Assembly (NCBI GenBank): GCA_905221605.1 | Contig: CAJNDS010001302.1 | Coordinates: 126,001 to 190,000 of the forward strand | Direction of reading: 5' to 3' | Source of the DNA: Symbiodinium natans | Lineage: Eukaryota; Sar; Dinophyceae; Suessiales; Symbiodiniaceae | Length of the DNA stretch: 64,000 nucleotides | Shown here: positions 13,940 to 25,460 of the stretch, in pieces | How the letters are laid out: each line of letters opens with the position of its first letter | Numbering within the stretch: position 1 is the stretch's first letter | Program-made: the position numbers and the translations under genes | The notes under the pieces: generated by a model | Told to the model about the DNA's origin: nothing | The model's database searches: none | Seen by the model: the letters and a program-made list of their open reading frames with translations, nothing else

Positions 13940-14480
13940 TGGAACCTGCTATGGACCCCTTGTATGAGCTGCATTTCTGTCTTGTGCTGACTGTCTTGTG
14001 GACCTTCTCCCCTATGACCTTTTCTATGGGGTCCCATGCTGCAACCACTGTGGATTGTTGTGGGCCTCCCGTTTCTGTGGATGGCACGCGTTGTTCTGCC
14101 GCCATGCAGCCTTAAGGGCCTGTATGAGGTTTTCATGGTTTTATGGACCCCCATACAGCTATGGAATGGACCTCCTACGGACCCCTATTCGATACCGTTA
14201 GGAGCCGCAAACCTGCACACCACCTATGGACATGCTCTGCATGACCCCTTCGTTTCAAGCCAGCTCCAGCCTGTCCCCTTCCACACCCCTATAAACCAAA
14301 CCGCATATGACCGACCCACCGACCCACTTCAGGACTTCCTCCTGGCTATGGACTGATACGGACCTAAATCTGTGGAGAACCGTCGAGTAGACAGCACCTG
14401 CTGACACGGACCCTTATTGATGCCCATCAAACCCGATAGGGACCCCAATTCCGTATGGACCCCTATGCCCCTCAAGTTGA
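13940..14480 (+). repeat. Degenerate TATGGACCCC family
   Basis: The core TATGGACCCC and near variants (TACGGACCCC, CACGGACCC, TAGGGACCCC) recur about every 20-100 bp, for example near 13950, 14150, 14180, 14225, 14348, 14402, 14440 and 14452. Spacing is irregular. Confidence 0.6.
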
Positions 14481-15008
14481 GTTGTGCTGGTGCCGAGGCG
14501 GGCTGCGTTTGTGGCGTTTGCTTTCATTTTTAAGGGCATCTTAAGACAAGTGCATCGCGAAACGTGCATCTCAGGGCACTAAGAGTTCTCCGAAGTTCTG
14601 ATCGGTAACAGACTGTCATCAGACATGGACCCCAGACCCAGTGCTTAAGTTCTACCTACTCTGATTCTGCAAAGCTTGCTTCAGCCGGCCTGAAAGAGGA
14701 GCACTCCCCATCGGTACGGCGCCACTTCCTGGAGCACAGGGTACCCCAAAGACATGGCCAAAAGACATGGCGCGAAGTCAGAGGCGAAGTCAGAGGCGAA
14801 GTCAGGCAGTCTCGGCCCCTCCTCCACGTGCACTCGAGGCGGCTCTTCGAAGTGCACGCGTTCGTCTGGTGCCCATCCATCTGCTGGACAGTACCGCGTG
14901 TCCTGCCGCTCTGGATCTAAAGGGTCTGACTATGTCTGACAAGTGCCACCAGTAGACTGCGCCTCTTTGGTCCCTAAACGAAAACATCGCCCCTCCTGCA
15001 ACTCGATC

Positions 15009-15316
15009 CTATGATCCTACACGCGTCCTGGCTGCTCTTGAAAACGCATGCTTCCTTAGATTTGATATGCCATGTCGTCGAAACTGCCCTGAGCGTCTGA
15101 GTCGTATTGAGAAGTTATCTGCCACTCTGTATGTTTTGGAATAATGGTGCCAGTACCAAGTGGCCCCACCAGCTGGAGTGGGAGTTGTCTGGTACAGTGC
15201 CCACCCGTTCTTCTCATCCCATCTGATGCTGAAGGGCACGCCGTCAGTCTCAGATGCGTCACAGCGGTTCACAGTAATGGCTGTTCAAGCACATGCAGTT
15301 TACCAACAGTTTACCT
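15009..15316 (-). CDS. Exon of unrecognised protein
   Basis: The minus-strand frame contains DGVPFSIRWDEKNGWALY, then TTPTPAGGATWYWHHYSK and TYRVADNFSIRL: rich in aromatic residues, with no stops and exon-like codon use. The likely coding part is about 15100-15290. The sequence just 5' of it in coding direction (about 15317-15400) also reads like protein in a neighbouring frame (CREVKFFFASTRHSILYP) and ends at a CAG|GTAAAC donor. The gap to a phase-matching acceptor is only 34 nt, which is very short for an intron, so I do not assert the join. No family is recognised. It probably belongs with the exons at 15.9 and 16.5 kb, which share strand and order. Confidence 0.5.
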
Positions 15317-15905
15317 GGGTAAAGGATACTATGTCGTGTGGACGCGAAGAAGAATTTGACTTCTCTGCATGCCGGCTGCCCTTTGGTATCGAGGCCTGGC
15401 ATCCAAGCCAATCAAGCAGGGCAACAAGCCTTGTTAGGACCGTTAGGACTTCCATCACAGCCCCGTGCCTGCTTGGGGCTGGGATGTTTGTTTGCGTCGC
15501 ATCGCCCGCTGCCTCATCCTCACCACCAGTGGCTCCAGCTTCGCCGGGCGCCTTGGGAATAAAACCCATGAGCGCCAGAAACCTTGGCCCACATGTTCCA
15601 GAACCCAAAACAAGCCGAATTGAAGAAATCCCGAACTCCTTGCCTGATCAAGGCTTGATCCGTTCCATTTCGTCTGTTGAAGCTCGCGCTCAGTTTTGAA
15701 GCTGGCATTGAGACGAGCGGAAAACCCTCTAAGAAATGAATTATGTTGCCCCGGTTTCTCTGCAACACTACATTACGCCCGATTGCTGTGTTTACGACGG
15801 TGGGGTAAGCAAGCCATGCGTATCTGTGTTCTCAGCCATCAACCCAGGCCTCTGGAAACTTCGGCACTACCTCCGAACTGATCACGGCTTGATCCAGACC
15901 CTGGC

Positions 15906-16151
15906 CTCCGGCGGCGGCGGAGGCGCGCCGGTCTGCTCGGCTTCCTGTGTGCGCTGTTCGAACATAGGCATTGTCAGACTGTTGAACAATTGCCCAAACA
16001 AGCAAGGCACTGCATGATGATCCCTTCTGGCCTCGGCTTCTGGCGCTGCTGGGGAAGTTGGGGCAGCTGAAGCAGCGGCTGACTCAGCCGGCTCAGTTGG
16101 CTGCTGCGTCTGAGAGGCGCTTGATTGTGCTGCCTCCGATTCAAAAGCCAT
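15906..16151 (-). CDS. Exon of unrecognised Ala/Pro/Gln-rich protein
   Basis: The reading begins at an ATG (16149-16151) with MAFESEAAQSSASQTQQ and runs through an alanine/proline/glutamate-rich linker into CLFGQLFNSLTMPMFEQR and a short poly-proline stretch (GAPPPPPEA). It stops at GAG|GCC, a possible GC donor at 15905. Low-complexity sequence followed by an ordered segment suggests a linker then a folded or binding segment. The frame is open for 15 nt before the ATG, so this may be an internal exon starting at AAG|TGG or GAG|GCA. Function unknown. Confidence 0.55.
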
Positions 16152-16499
16152 GAACTCGTGTTGCCACTTTTTGCAACAAGGTCATCCAGCAAGTGTCAGG
16201 TTCAAGCAATGAGCTTAGGGGCCTGGGCTTCAACAATACCGACTGAACATCGTTTCCCATACTGCACCCCTCCATTAGCGGTGGTGAAAACGGCACGGAG
16301 CCCAGCAGTTTCATAGTGACCTCCATGATTACTCAGATTTTGGCTGCTCGCATACTCGCTCATTAATGTAGTACCAGAGGAATGAGCGAGCACCTAAAGA
16401 ACTTTTGAAATATTTGTACCGAAGCTTATGCGGCCACAAGCCCCTACTATAGTATCTTCAGAACGAGCCTTTTCCTAGCCTCGAATATGAAGATACTAA

Positions 16500-16665
16500 A
16501 CTCACGAGTGCCCTTGTCCTTCATCCCGGTGGGCCCACACAGCGCCCAAAGAATGGCTGCCTCGGCTGCCTCGGCTGCCTCGGCTGCCTCCTTCGGCGGC
16601 GGCTTGACCTGCACGTAGAGGCCATCCGCAGGGCCTTCAAAGCGGTCGCAGACATGTGTGTCCAA
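16500..16665 (-). CDS. Exon of unrecognised protein with EAA repeat
   Basis: The minus strand reads LDTHVCDRFEGPADGLYVQV, KPPPKEAAEAAEAAEAA and ILWALCGPTGMKDKG. The GAGGCAGCC unit is repeated four times (about 16556-16591), giving an AAE helix. Likely donors lie at ATGAAG|GACAAG (GA type) or AAGG|GCACTC (GC type). An in-frame stop lies just upstream, so the exon probably starts within 16620-16665, for instance at AAG|GCCCTG. It lies 5' of, and on the same strand as, the 15.9-kb exon and may be the same gene. Confidence 0.5.
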
Positions 16666-16796
16666 AGCCGAGGTTTAGGGTTTCGGCAAAAGCTGCAGCT
16701 TGGTGTTAAGCCTTTGGGTCAAAATGGGCAAAGGAGCAAGGGTTGCTTCCCAAACAGTGTGCCAACACTCCCGACTTCTCGGGGCCTCGAAACATG

Positions 16797-17316
<520 letters not shown>

Positions 17317-18216
17317 CATGTTGTCGACTCGCGCTGTCGTTTAGGCCTCGTGCGCATTTCGTGGTGTTTGTGCGCGTCCCGAAAACGTGTGGAATCCTGC
17401 GCTTTGGGCCGTTGGATGGTTCGCTGCGTGCGACCAAACTTTGACCAAACTCAGGGGATTTACGTCTACGTCGGGATTCGCGAAACCGAAACTGCTTTTG
17501 GACGTTGGGCTTCGCCGAATGCGAAACTGTCGTTGCTTTTGGGCATCTCCGCAGTTCGGGGCTTTGGAAATCGCGTTCCCGCCTCGAAAGTCGACATTTG
17601 TAGCACAGATGTAGTACGCTGAGGACGTCTGGAGCTCCAGGGACATCAAAGTCTTTCGTGATCCATGAAACTCTTCGTGTCCCCATGCGGTCTCTCACTG
17701 TTTGGAATCTACGCCGGCATATATGTTCACATTCACATGGTCTGCGTGATTAAAACATATTAAAGCATTTAACGCTGAGGCAGTGGATGCGCTGTGGCCG
17801 TGAGGAACCTGCCTGAGCCCACAACGCGCAGTTCCTGAGCACGAATGCCGTTGGAAGGCTGTAGCTTCTGTGTCTTTGTGGGTTACCAGCACAATGCACT
17901 GTGATGATGGTGCAGTAATGCCTCTTTGGCGGCCAAGCAAGGGATAAAGTTTCAAGATTTCAGCGTCCGCAACTCAGAAACCGTTGCAAAAACCATCATC
18001 TGCACCGATGAAGGCAAGTCTCGTGACAACATAGCTCCTTAAACTCGAACTCCAGGGCACGGAAAGCATATCTCAATGCTTCCTCAGCAATCACAACATT
18101 CTGTGCACCGTTTCCGAAGCTGACACTGCGATGCACGCAAAGACGCTCAAATTTACACCAGTAGTCTTGTCAGAGCCTCTGAAACCTTGCCGCCCTTGAA
18201 CCGCTCTGCCCTGCAG
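17317..18216. other. No supported gene
   Basis: The first 300 bp are CG-rich and open in several frames on both strands, without a recognised motif. The remainder shows nothing I can support. Confidence 0.4.
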
Positions 18217-19083
18217 TCACTTTACCGGTTCCAACTTTCCCTGACCACTTTTCTTGGCTGGGAGTCCGTGGGCATCAGCGACAGCGGTGGCCTCCAACAG
18301 CTTCCAGAGTCTCAAGTGCTGTGAATTGATGCAACTACATCCCATGTCAGCATAGATCGGCCTTCCCTCGCTGTCCAGAGCTGCGACAGGGGCGCCAGAC
18401 TCGATCAAGCACTGGAGGGTGCTGTTGCCTGCCAGCGGAGCTTCAGAGGAAACCCACGTCAAGTCATAGCAACACACACACACAAAAGACCCACATCAGT
18501 ATTCTCTCTTGACTCGCGGCATGCTTTCTTGATGACACGAGTTCTCCACTAAACCGCAGGAGGTCAGCCTTCCGTCAGGAGTGAAGCAAAGGGCACCTAC
18601 TGCTGGACGGATGGGTGTATTCAGAGTATTCATCTCTTGCGCATGAGTGCACAGAGTCGCCTTGTTTGAAGCCAAAATCCCCTTAAATCCCCCAAATTCT
18701 CAAACCCTCCCCTGCGCCACTTTGCCAAAGCCGGCCTAGGAAGGCCGCCCAGTGGAGGGGAGTGAGGCCGGTCGCATCCGCCCGAGCAGGGTCGGCCTAC
18801 TTCAGGACTAGCGTTCGGATCTTCGAAAATCCCCATGAGCCTGACCCCTGCACAAGGATGCACCGACATGCAGGAATCGCGAAACGCCGTACATTGCAAA
18901 ACTGCCTTGACACTGTCAGGGTGGATTGGGTTGGAACCAGATGGGATTGCAGGTGAGGGGGTGATGCGACCTCTCAGATCTTCAGAACTTCTCTGGCGCT
19001 GTTACAGTCGCTCACCTTGGCATCCAGCAGCGCCCTCACGGACTTCTCACTGCCGGCGACAACAGCATGGTGCAGCGCAGTCC
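18217..19083 (-). CDS. Ankyrin-repeat gene, three consecutive exons
   Basis: Three exons join in phase. Exon a (about 19016-19083) reads TALHHAVVAGSEKSVRALL and ends LLDAK at donor AAG|GTGAGC. Exon b (18721-18796) starts after TAG| with ADPARADATGLTPLHWAA and FLGRL; its donor is AAA|GTGGCG. Exon c starts at 18428 after CAG| and reads LQCLIESGAPVAALDSEG, staying open to a stop at 18217-18219. Across the first join the protein reads ALLDAKADPARADATGLTPL, exactly the ankyrin spacing of helix 2, loop and next helix 1. Introns are 219 and 292 nt. About two and a half repeats are visible; upstream exons may lie at 22-23 kb. Ankyrin repeats form protein-binding scaffolds; the partner is unknown. The second join leaves a repeat longer than usual by about five residues, so it is less certain. 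Confidence 0.82.
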
Positions 19084-19099
19084 TTAGGTGTACTCAGCA

Positions 19100-21905
19100 C
19101 TGCCGGCTCCTAAGGATTCTTACTCGGGCCCGTAGGGTCGTCCACCTAAGCAACAGCACCTTTATGCTATTAAAACAGTGCTAAGAGGGTTTCAAGAAGT
19201 GAGAAATTTTGGCCCAAGCTCCAACCATCCATTCTGGTGGTGACAAACGCGGGGCTCCTGCAGGAGCACATCGACACGAGGAATGATGTCAACTGTTCCC
19301 CAAGCTTCGGCTTTGCTTCCTCAAGCCTCCCCGCTATGGCACCAGCTCTGTTAGATGCTTGGGAGGATCCCCGGTTGAGGGGCTCCTGCGGCACGGCTGA
19401 GGGAAGTTTAGGAGACACCAACTTGAAAGCGCTACTGCCAGAAGAGAAGGGGTGAGGGAGGGGACGGGAAGAGCGCACCAGTGACTATGTTAACTCAAGA
19501 CTCAGCAAGATCAAATCTCGAGATTTAGTGATTTTCGCCATCGTTTTCGCATGTTGTCGCCATGTCCCGCCTGAGAAGCTCTTGGGGCGTGCTTTCTGGC
19601 AGGACAACCTCAGCTGGGCTCGATGCGTTGAGACTAGCGTTTTAGTTGATGCCTCTTTCGAAAGCCACGGAGCTTCCTCGGTCTCGGTGAACGGGTCGAA
19701 GCCCTCTCGGAACTGCACCACACGCGGCACCCGGGCGCAATCAATGCCTGGTGTGTGGAAAAAAGGCTGCATGCAACCTGAAATCATGGCAACCGTCCTC
19801 GACGCTTGGATCTCACCCTCGCTCATGTAGGCATGAACGAAGCAGGCTGATAACGCAAGACTGCCGTCGAGGCGCACAAGTCGTAGTCACAGGGCCAACA
19901 AGTCCAGTAGACCTTAGTCTCCGCAGCCTTACCCTCCAATGTGATTGGCTTATAGGGCTCGGTACTTCAGCTTGCACACTCCACCAAACTGCGAACTCTC
20001 GACCCACAGCCCATGAGTGCACGTAGCTGAAACTTCCAGTTGCGAATCCCTCCCTACATTTTCCACTTTGGCACATGTGCGAGTCTCCCTGCTTCATGCC
20101 TCGCTCGGCTTGCCGGCAATTGTCAATTGTACCATTTCAAGATTTCCACACATTCTCCCACACAGAACGGCAGCTTCAAAAGATGCACTTGTGGCACCGC
20201 CCCTGATAGTTGGGATATGTTGGTATCCGATTTGTCCCTGGAAGAAACATGCCGCTCCTGACACAAAGCAATTGTAGCCGTCCGCATTCACTTAGGTACA
20301 TGACCTCAGTGCAACGCAAGCTGCACCTGGAATTTATCCTGTCACCAGCAAACTTGTGGGTGACAAGCCGAAAGCAAGCGCAGGCGTCGGGCAGAAGGCG
20401 TCCAAGGGTGCAAATTTACTCGCTGCTGTAGTTTTTGCAGAAAAGTCGAAGGGGCGCCTCCCCTAATGCAGAAATGAAGCAAAGCAAACAAAGCTTAAAC
20501 AAAGGAAACACCCCGCTCTTGGCTGCCGCGCTGGGCTGCTGTGCAACTCCTGCTTCCGACAGCTGTCGCAGTGTGGCCTTCGGTGGCACCGGTCCTTTCT
20601 GAGCCTGGGACAAGACTTCATTGTGAGCATGAGCATCGAACGTACTGCTGGCCTCTAGGGACTCTAGGGCATCCACGGAATTAGCATGAAGCATCATCAT
20701 GAAGCCTTGCCTCTCCATGGGATGCATCCGAGGGCAGAGGACGCTCGGCGGCAATGGTTGCGATGTACCTGGATGTTGTCATTCAAGCGCTTCTCTTGGG
20801 ACTGTGCAGACACATTCGCAGTCGTTCAATTCTTGAAGTTGACGTCAGGTGTACCGACGGTGCACCCTACCCATTTTGCACCGTGCCATTCTGCCATTCT
20901 CGGACCATGAATTCCACCCAACCGGTTCAAATCACCGCTTGCGCTTCGCGGTTCGCCGGGCACTCCCCCCAATGGTACCCCAAGCCATAAACCCGCCTCC
21001 CCTAAACCCTGAACCCTGCCCCAACCACACCACAGGAGGGGGAAACCCTCACCTGTAAACCTTCAAACTTGACACCCTAAACCCTAAACAAACACCGTGT
21101 GACAGCTTAAAAACCCCAAACCCTAAACTACATTCAACCCTAAACCCCAACCCCACAACCACACCACAGATAGGACCAGAGCACCCGTTTTGGCATCTTT
21201 CTGCGCCACCCCCCCCCCCCTTCCCCCCCACTACCCCCACCACCCCTCACCCCCCCTTGGCCGCCCCCCTCTTCCCAACCCCGCTCCTCTACCGGATTTC
21301 CCGGCTTGTTTTCTTGCTTTACCACTCCCACTTGGCTACTTTCTTGCTTTGCCAATTTCAGATTTGGGGGTGCCTGTTCTTGTCATGTACCTGCGTGCTA
21401 CAACAGGCTTCACACCCATGGTTTCTGGTTTGGGTTGCCTCGCGCCGCCGGCCAGGCCGTAGCTTAAAATTATGGAAGTTTGCGCTCGCGCGGTTAGTTT
21501 GCGAGTACCATCACACACAACGAGCGAGGGGCATGGATTCGACCCTTATGTTGGCGGAGTCGGTCTTGCTCTTCGAACTATGTCTTTTCAGCGTGAAGGA
21601 GTGAATAAACGCTAGTGATAGAAGAGGATAGAACCGGTTGGAGTAACCAGCCACCCAGTTCGTGTCTCCACTCTGTGATTTTCACTTCACGCATGCCAGG
21701 AGAGGAAAGAGTCTGGTGTCTCTCTCCTTTGCCTGAGGTCTGTGTTCGCATAGCGAGGAAAATACTCAAGCCGCTTGTGACCCGGCCTGATCAGATCCGA
21801 GAATCGGATCTGGGCAACGGACTTCCCCCCACGCCAAATAAAGCAACAGAAGCATTCGAGGTGAGGCTGCCAGTGCATTCTCGGCCAAAGTGCCCTCCAT
21901 GTGCA
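19100..21905. other. No confident gene; weak exon candidates
   Basis: Open frames near 19485-19877 and 20416-20754 (minus) have some exon character (FREGFDPFTETEEAPWL; ATLRQLSEAGVAQQPSAAA, the latter faintly ankyrin-like), but there is no firm splice structure. Interstitial telomere-like repeats occupy 20990-21150. Confidence 0.35.
20990..21150 (-). repeat. Interstitial telomere-like repeats (CCCTAAA)
   Basis: Several CCCTAAACCCT units (for example 20998-21010, 21073-21090, 21116-21130, 21140-21150) sit among degenerate relatives. The plant-type TTTAGGG repeat has been reported at dinoflagellate chromosome ends; here it is internal and eroded. Confidence 0.7.
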
Positions 21906-22532
21906 TCAGCAGATCATCGATAACCTTCCACTCCTAGCAGTTGCAGCACGGTGTAGCCAGGAGTTGAGGTTCAGGGTCGGGGCATAAAGGCTGAAAGGCT
22001 CCAAAAAATGGATACTCAAAGAGGTTTCGTGCATGAGCGACTTGAGGTTTGGGGATAGGTTTGGGGATTCGAGTGCTATTGTCGAAGCACTACCTGACAC
22101 GGAACCTGAAGCGCCGTAAGCCTCGAGAGGCGCCCTCACCAAAAAGTACTCCGAGAAGACCGCGAAACATGAAACAAACCCGTCCTCAGGCTGGCTTCCC
22201 ACAACTGCCAAGGCGTCGCTGGCGCCACGGCTTCCATCCAACTGGAGAACCACGCTGGGGAAACATTTACACATCTGTTTGAGGGCGTGCTTCGGCGAGG
22301 GCTTCAGGCACACTCGTACCATATGCGGGTGCATCGTAGATTCAGAAGGTGCGGACTTGGGAAACTGAAGTTGCCGATTCACACGTTGACTGCAGGTTTC
22401 AACTGGAAGCGCTGATTCGAGAAACTGGAGTATACGGGAGTCTCTCGGGGAAGTCGTGAACATGCTCCTGAACACACGAGCTCGGCAAAGAAGAAAAACT
22501 ATGAATCCCCCCCCCTTCGGCTGGCTTTCCAC
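21906..22532 (-). CDS. Open frame with probable exon, unrecognised
   Basis: A 208-codon open frame. Its middle (about 22100-22310) has the best exon character: KQMCKCFPSVVLQLDGSRGA, then DALAVVGSQPEDGFVSCFAV and FSEYFL, followed by donor TTG|GTGAGG. The rest may be intron or UTR. It lies 3' of the ankyrin exon at 22.6 kb on the same strand and could belong to that gene. No domain is recognised in the predicted peptide. Confidence 0.35.
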   Translation of the reverse strand: MESQPKGGGFIVFLLCRARVFRSMFTTSPRDSRILQFLESALPVETCSQRVNRQLQFPKSAPSESTMHPHMVRVCLKPSPKHALKQMCKCFPSVVLQLDGSRGASDALAVVGSQPEDGFVSCFAVFSEYFLVRAPLEAYGASGSVSGSASTIALESPNLSPNLKSLMHETSLSIHFLEPFSLYAPTLNLNSWLHRAATARSGRLSMIC

Positions 22533-22576
22533 TTTCCGCTTTGTCCGCTTTATTCGCTTTATCCGTTTTTACCCAC

Positions 22577-22624
22577 CTCGGCGCCAGATGTGAGCAGCTG
22601 CTGCAAAAGCTCCTCTCCCCAAAG
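22577..22624 (-). CDS. Ankyrin-repeat exon (second helix)
   Basis: Reads LWGEELLQQLLTSGAE, matching the ankyrin second helix and turn (xxLLxxGAx), then donor GAG|GTGGGT at 22576. The acceptor is probably CAG|CTTTGG (22624) or AG|GAGCTT. The partner first-helix exon was not located. Confidence 0.5.
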
Positions 22625-23314
22625 CTGAAAGTTGGCTCTGATGACTTGGGGGCGCTTTCTTGAGGCTGACAAAGCAGCACAGTCTAACACAGCGAGTGGA
22701 TCTTCTCAGCGGCATTGCTGGCTGTTGTGGGCAATTGTGGTGAGCTGTGCTTATTGATATGGCTTCTCCAAGATCTGACAATGATGTCTGGAGTGGTGGC
22801 CAGCATGTCAAGCATCGTGAACCCTAGAGTGCGCTGTCCTGGTCATCCAATGCCGCCACAAGCATGAGGGCACCTTGTGGCTGCTGTCAGGCTTCAACCG
22901 CCTTCTGCAAATGGTTTTGGACGACGCGCGGCCGTCAAGAGGCCGACCAGGACCGACATGCCGATATGCGGCTTGAACAAGCAGCCACTCTGCGCCGAGA
23001 ATCCCGTCAAATGTGACTTACCACATGGGCAGCGAAAGAGGCCAGCATCGGTTCATTGCCAAGCTGGACAAGATCCCGGGGCAACAGTGTGAATACTTGA
23101 TTCCGTGCCAGACACCTAGGACCTAGGAAGCCCTGCTGCCCCTTTTACTTCAGACACATCTTCAAAACCAGGCCAGGAAGCGAACAATGGGAAGTGTTTC
23201 CTTTCTTCGCTGTTTGAAGATCGCATCCAGTCATGTGTTTGCTGATGCCTGCTTGATTCTCTCAAGAAGCTGACATATCGCAGTGGCGATTTTGCACGGC
23301 CAGGGAGCTGGTAC

Positions 23315-23375
23315 CATCGCCGGCGCAGTTCAACGGTGAGGCCCGAAGACTCAACAGGAGCCGGGCCGCCTCTGC
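23315..23375 (-). CDS. Ankyrin-repeat exon
   Basis: After acceptor AAG| at 23376 the frame reads AEAARLLLSLRASPLNCAGD, a full second helix, turn and loop of an ankyrin repeat. A GT donor (GATG|GTACCA) at 23314 would end it in phase 1; reading through instead gives GTSSLAVQNRH, which also resembles the next first helix, so the 3' boundary is open. Confidence 0.6.
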
Positions 23376-23933
23376 CTTGCGGGATACGTGCAAACGTTGG
23401 TGAGGAAAGGCACATCAACCAAGCTAAACTCGGCTGCTTGCCTGCGGCCCCACCACTGGCTCCGGCGGTGGTTCACGGCCCTTCCGGGAAGGCCATCAAG
23501 GGGTGAAGGAGCACTTAGTGGTGTCACAGCATGCCATCCGCCAGCTGCTGTCAAGCCCATGGCACTGTTTGTCAGCCCTGCACTATGGTTTGACTCTGTT
23601 TCACTATATGTTGACTATGTTTGACGAGGCCCCTTGTTCGGGGCGAGGGTCGCAGCCCGAAAGCCCCACGAGGAATCCTGGTCAAGCTTTGGAACCTCAA
23701 GCCCCCAGCCTGGTCCTTCACTGCTAGGCGCGGGGTGGAGGCATGGCGTAATGCCGCTAGCAGTGGCGAGGCGCCGCTGGGTCCTGCCTTTCTCGCTTTG
23801 GGAGTTGATGTCAAGTTTGGGAAAAACAAGTTATTACGACCCGGGGGCGTGCCCGGAACGCAGCAATGCAGACAAAGTACCCCTATAAGCGCCTTCTAAC
23901 TTGAAACCCTGATGCCCCAAGCCTGTGCTGCTG

Positions 23934-23957
23934 TATATATATATATATATATATATA
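23934..23957. repeat. TA microsatellite
   Basis: (TA)12 run. Confidence 0.95.
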
Positions 23958-24989
23958 GACAGAACATACGAACTCCACCTCGTCCACTGCCGCCTGCTCG
24001 GCCAGCTTTGCAAGGACCGCTGAGGCGCCAGCCACGGCTGCCGCCTCGGAGTTGAAGGGAAAAGTCATGTTCATAACCATGTGCTGACAAGGATCGGCAA
24101 GGGCTCTCCATGGGGTGCTGAAGGCTTAAGGGGAAGAAGTGCGAAAGGCGCAAAGTCGCGCTCGGGCGAAAGTTTGCGAGGCGAAAGACGTTCTTTTCGA
24201 GCATCGCGTACCATCGGGAAGTCCCAGGATGGCAAGTTATCGAAAAGTTTCTGTTCAACACTGGATAGCGCGGGACAGGTGGCTGCACCGGTTTGTGCCC
24301 AAAAGTACTTACCGAGGAGAAAGTGTGCCGCGAACTCCCCAAACTCAAAACGCCTGTATTGTTCAGTTTCAAACCAGTTGCCCTGAAGCCCAAACCCTCT
24401 CAAGTCGCACCTCAAGGGCAGCAGACGAGGCGTCACCTTTCAGAAAAGGCACAATTGTCAAATTGTTCGTTTTGCACTTCCCCTACATTGAACTTTGCAT
24501 GCTCATCTGTAGCGTGCGGTTTTGGGAAAGCTGTGGCCTGACCTGCCCTGGAAATTGGACGACTCCGTCACGGGTTGCACAGCAAAATCTTCTAGGTTGG
24601 ATTCATGTTCGCAGGCGCTAAGCTTCCCGCCAAAGATGCTGTGAGACAATAAAAACCGAAGTCATGGGCATGGCTTCCACTTCAAATCTCGAAACCAAAC
24701 GAACGAAACCTTTCCTTCATCCAGGAAGACGACCGCACACCCCGGCCCGACCAGCCCGACTCCCAAGTCGAGGGATAAACCTGCTGTTGTACGGTCCACG
24801 TCCACCGTGCTGGGTTACAGGTTTTAGTCTTGGGGTGGCCTGGGAGGGGATATCGGAGGACCGCTGCGAGGCTACTTTGTGCGGATACGATTTGCATTTT
24901 GCAGTCACGCTAGATGTGCTAGTTCTTCAACACGGCTAGTTGCAGAATGTTGGTGCGCTCTCCAGCTCAATGCCTGTGATCTTGGACTG

Positions 24990-25085
24990 CAAGTGGGCCT
25001 TTCGCGTCCAACAGCAGCTGCACAATCTCACAGTAGGCAGTCATGCCAGCTGGCGGTCCTTTGTGGACGGCGACTTCACGCAGAA
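24990..25085 (-). CDS. Ankyrin-repeat exon
   Basis: The minus-strand frame contains YCEIVQLLLDAKGPLAVQDH, a strong ankyrin second helix and loop. A GC donor (CACAG|GCATTG) is a plausible 3' end. The 5' boundary is uncertain: AG|CTGGCATG (phase 1) and GAG|ATTGTG are possible. It follows the exons at 25.46-25.98 kb in coding direction. A CT microsatellite (25091-25139) abuts it upstream. Confidence 0.55.
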
Positions 25086-25090
25086 CCACA

Positions 25091-25139
25091 CACTCTCTCT
25101 CTCTCTCTCTCTCTCTCCTCTCTCTCTCCTCTCTCTCTC
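25091..25139. repeat. CT microsatellite
   Basis: Interrupted (CT)n of about 48 bp. Confidence 0.95.
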
Positions 25140-25460
25140 ATAAAACCGCAAAGGCGGTACACCGAATGCTTAGTGGCAAGTATCTGGTTGCAATGTTGCA
25201 CACACAAGAACAAGGAATGCTGCTCACAAACCTCGACCGCTCCACCGTACTCACCCGGCTTCTGCCACGCTTATGCCACGCTTATGCCATGCTTGTACAC
25301 ATAACGCGCACGCCCTGTCATCAAGCCTGTCTTTCCCTCGATCACGTAGCTCCCACATCCAGCGGCCAAAACCTCACTTGCGCACAGCAGTGGCACGGGT
25401 AGGATTTTCATCCTGATTGCATCTTGCCACGAATCATGCCAATGACATGCGTGTAAGCAC

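Noticed and set aside
21454-21550. tRNA-like GATTCGACCC on the plus strand
   Set aside because: The flanking bases do not form a T-stem and no cloverleaf results.
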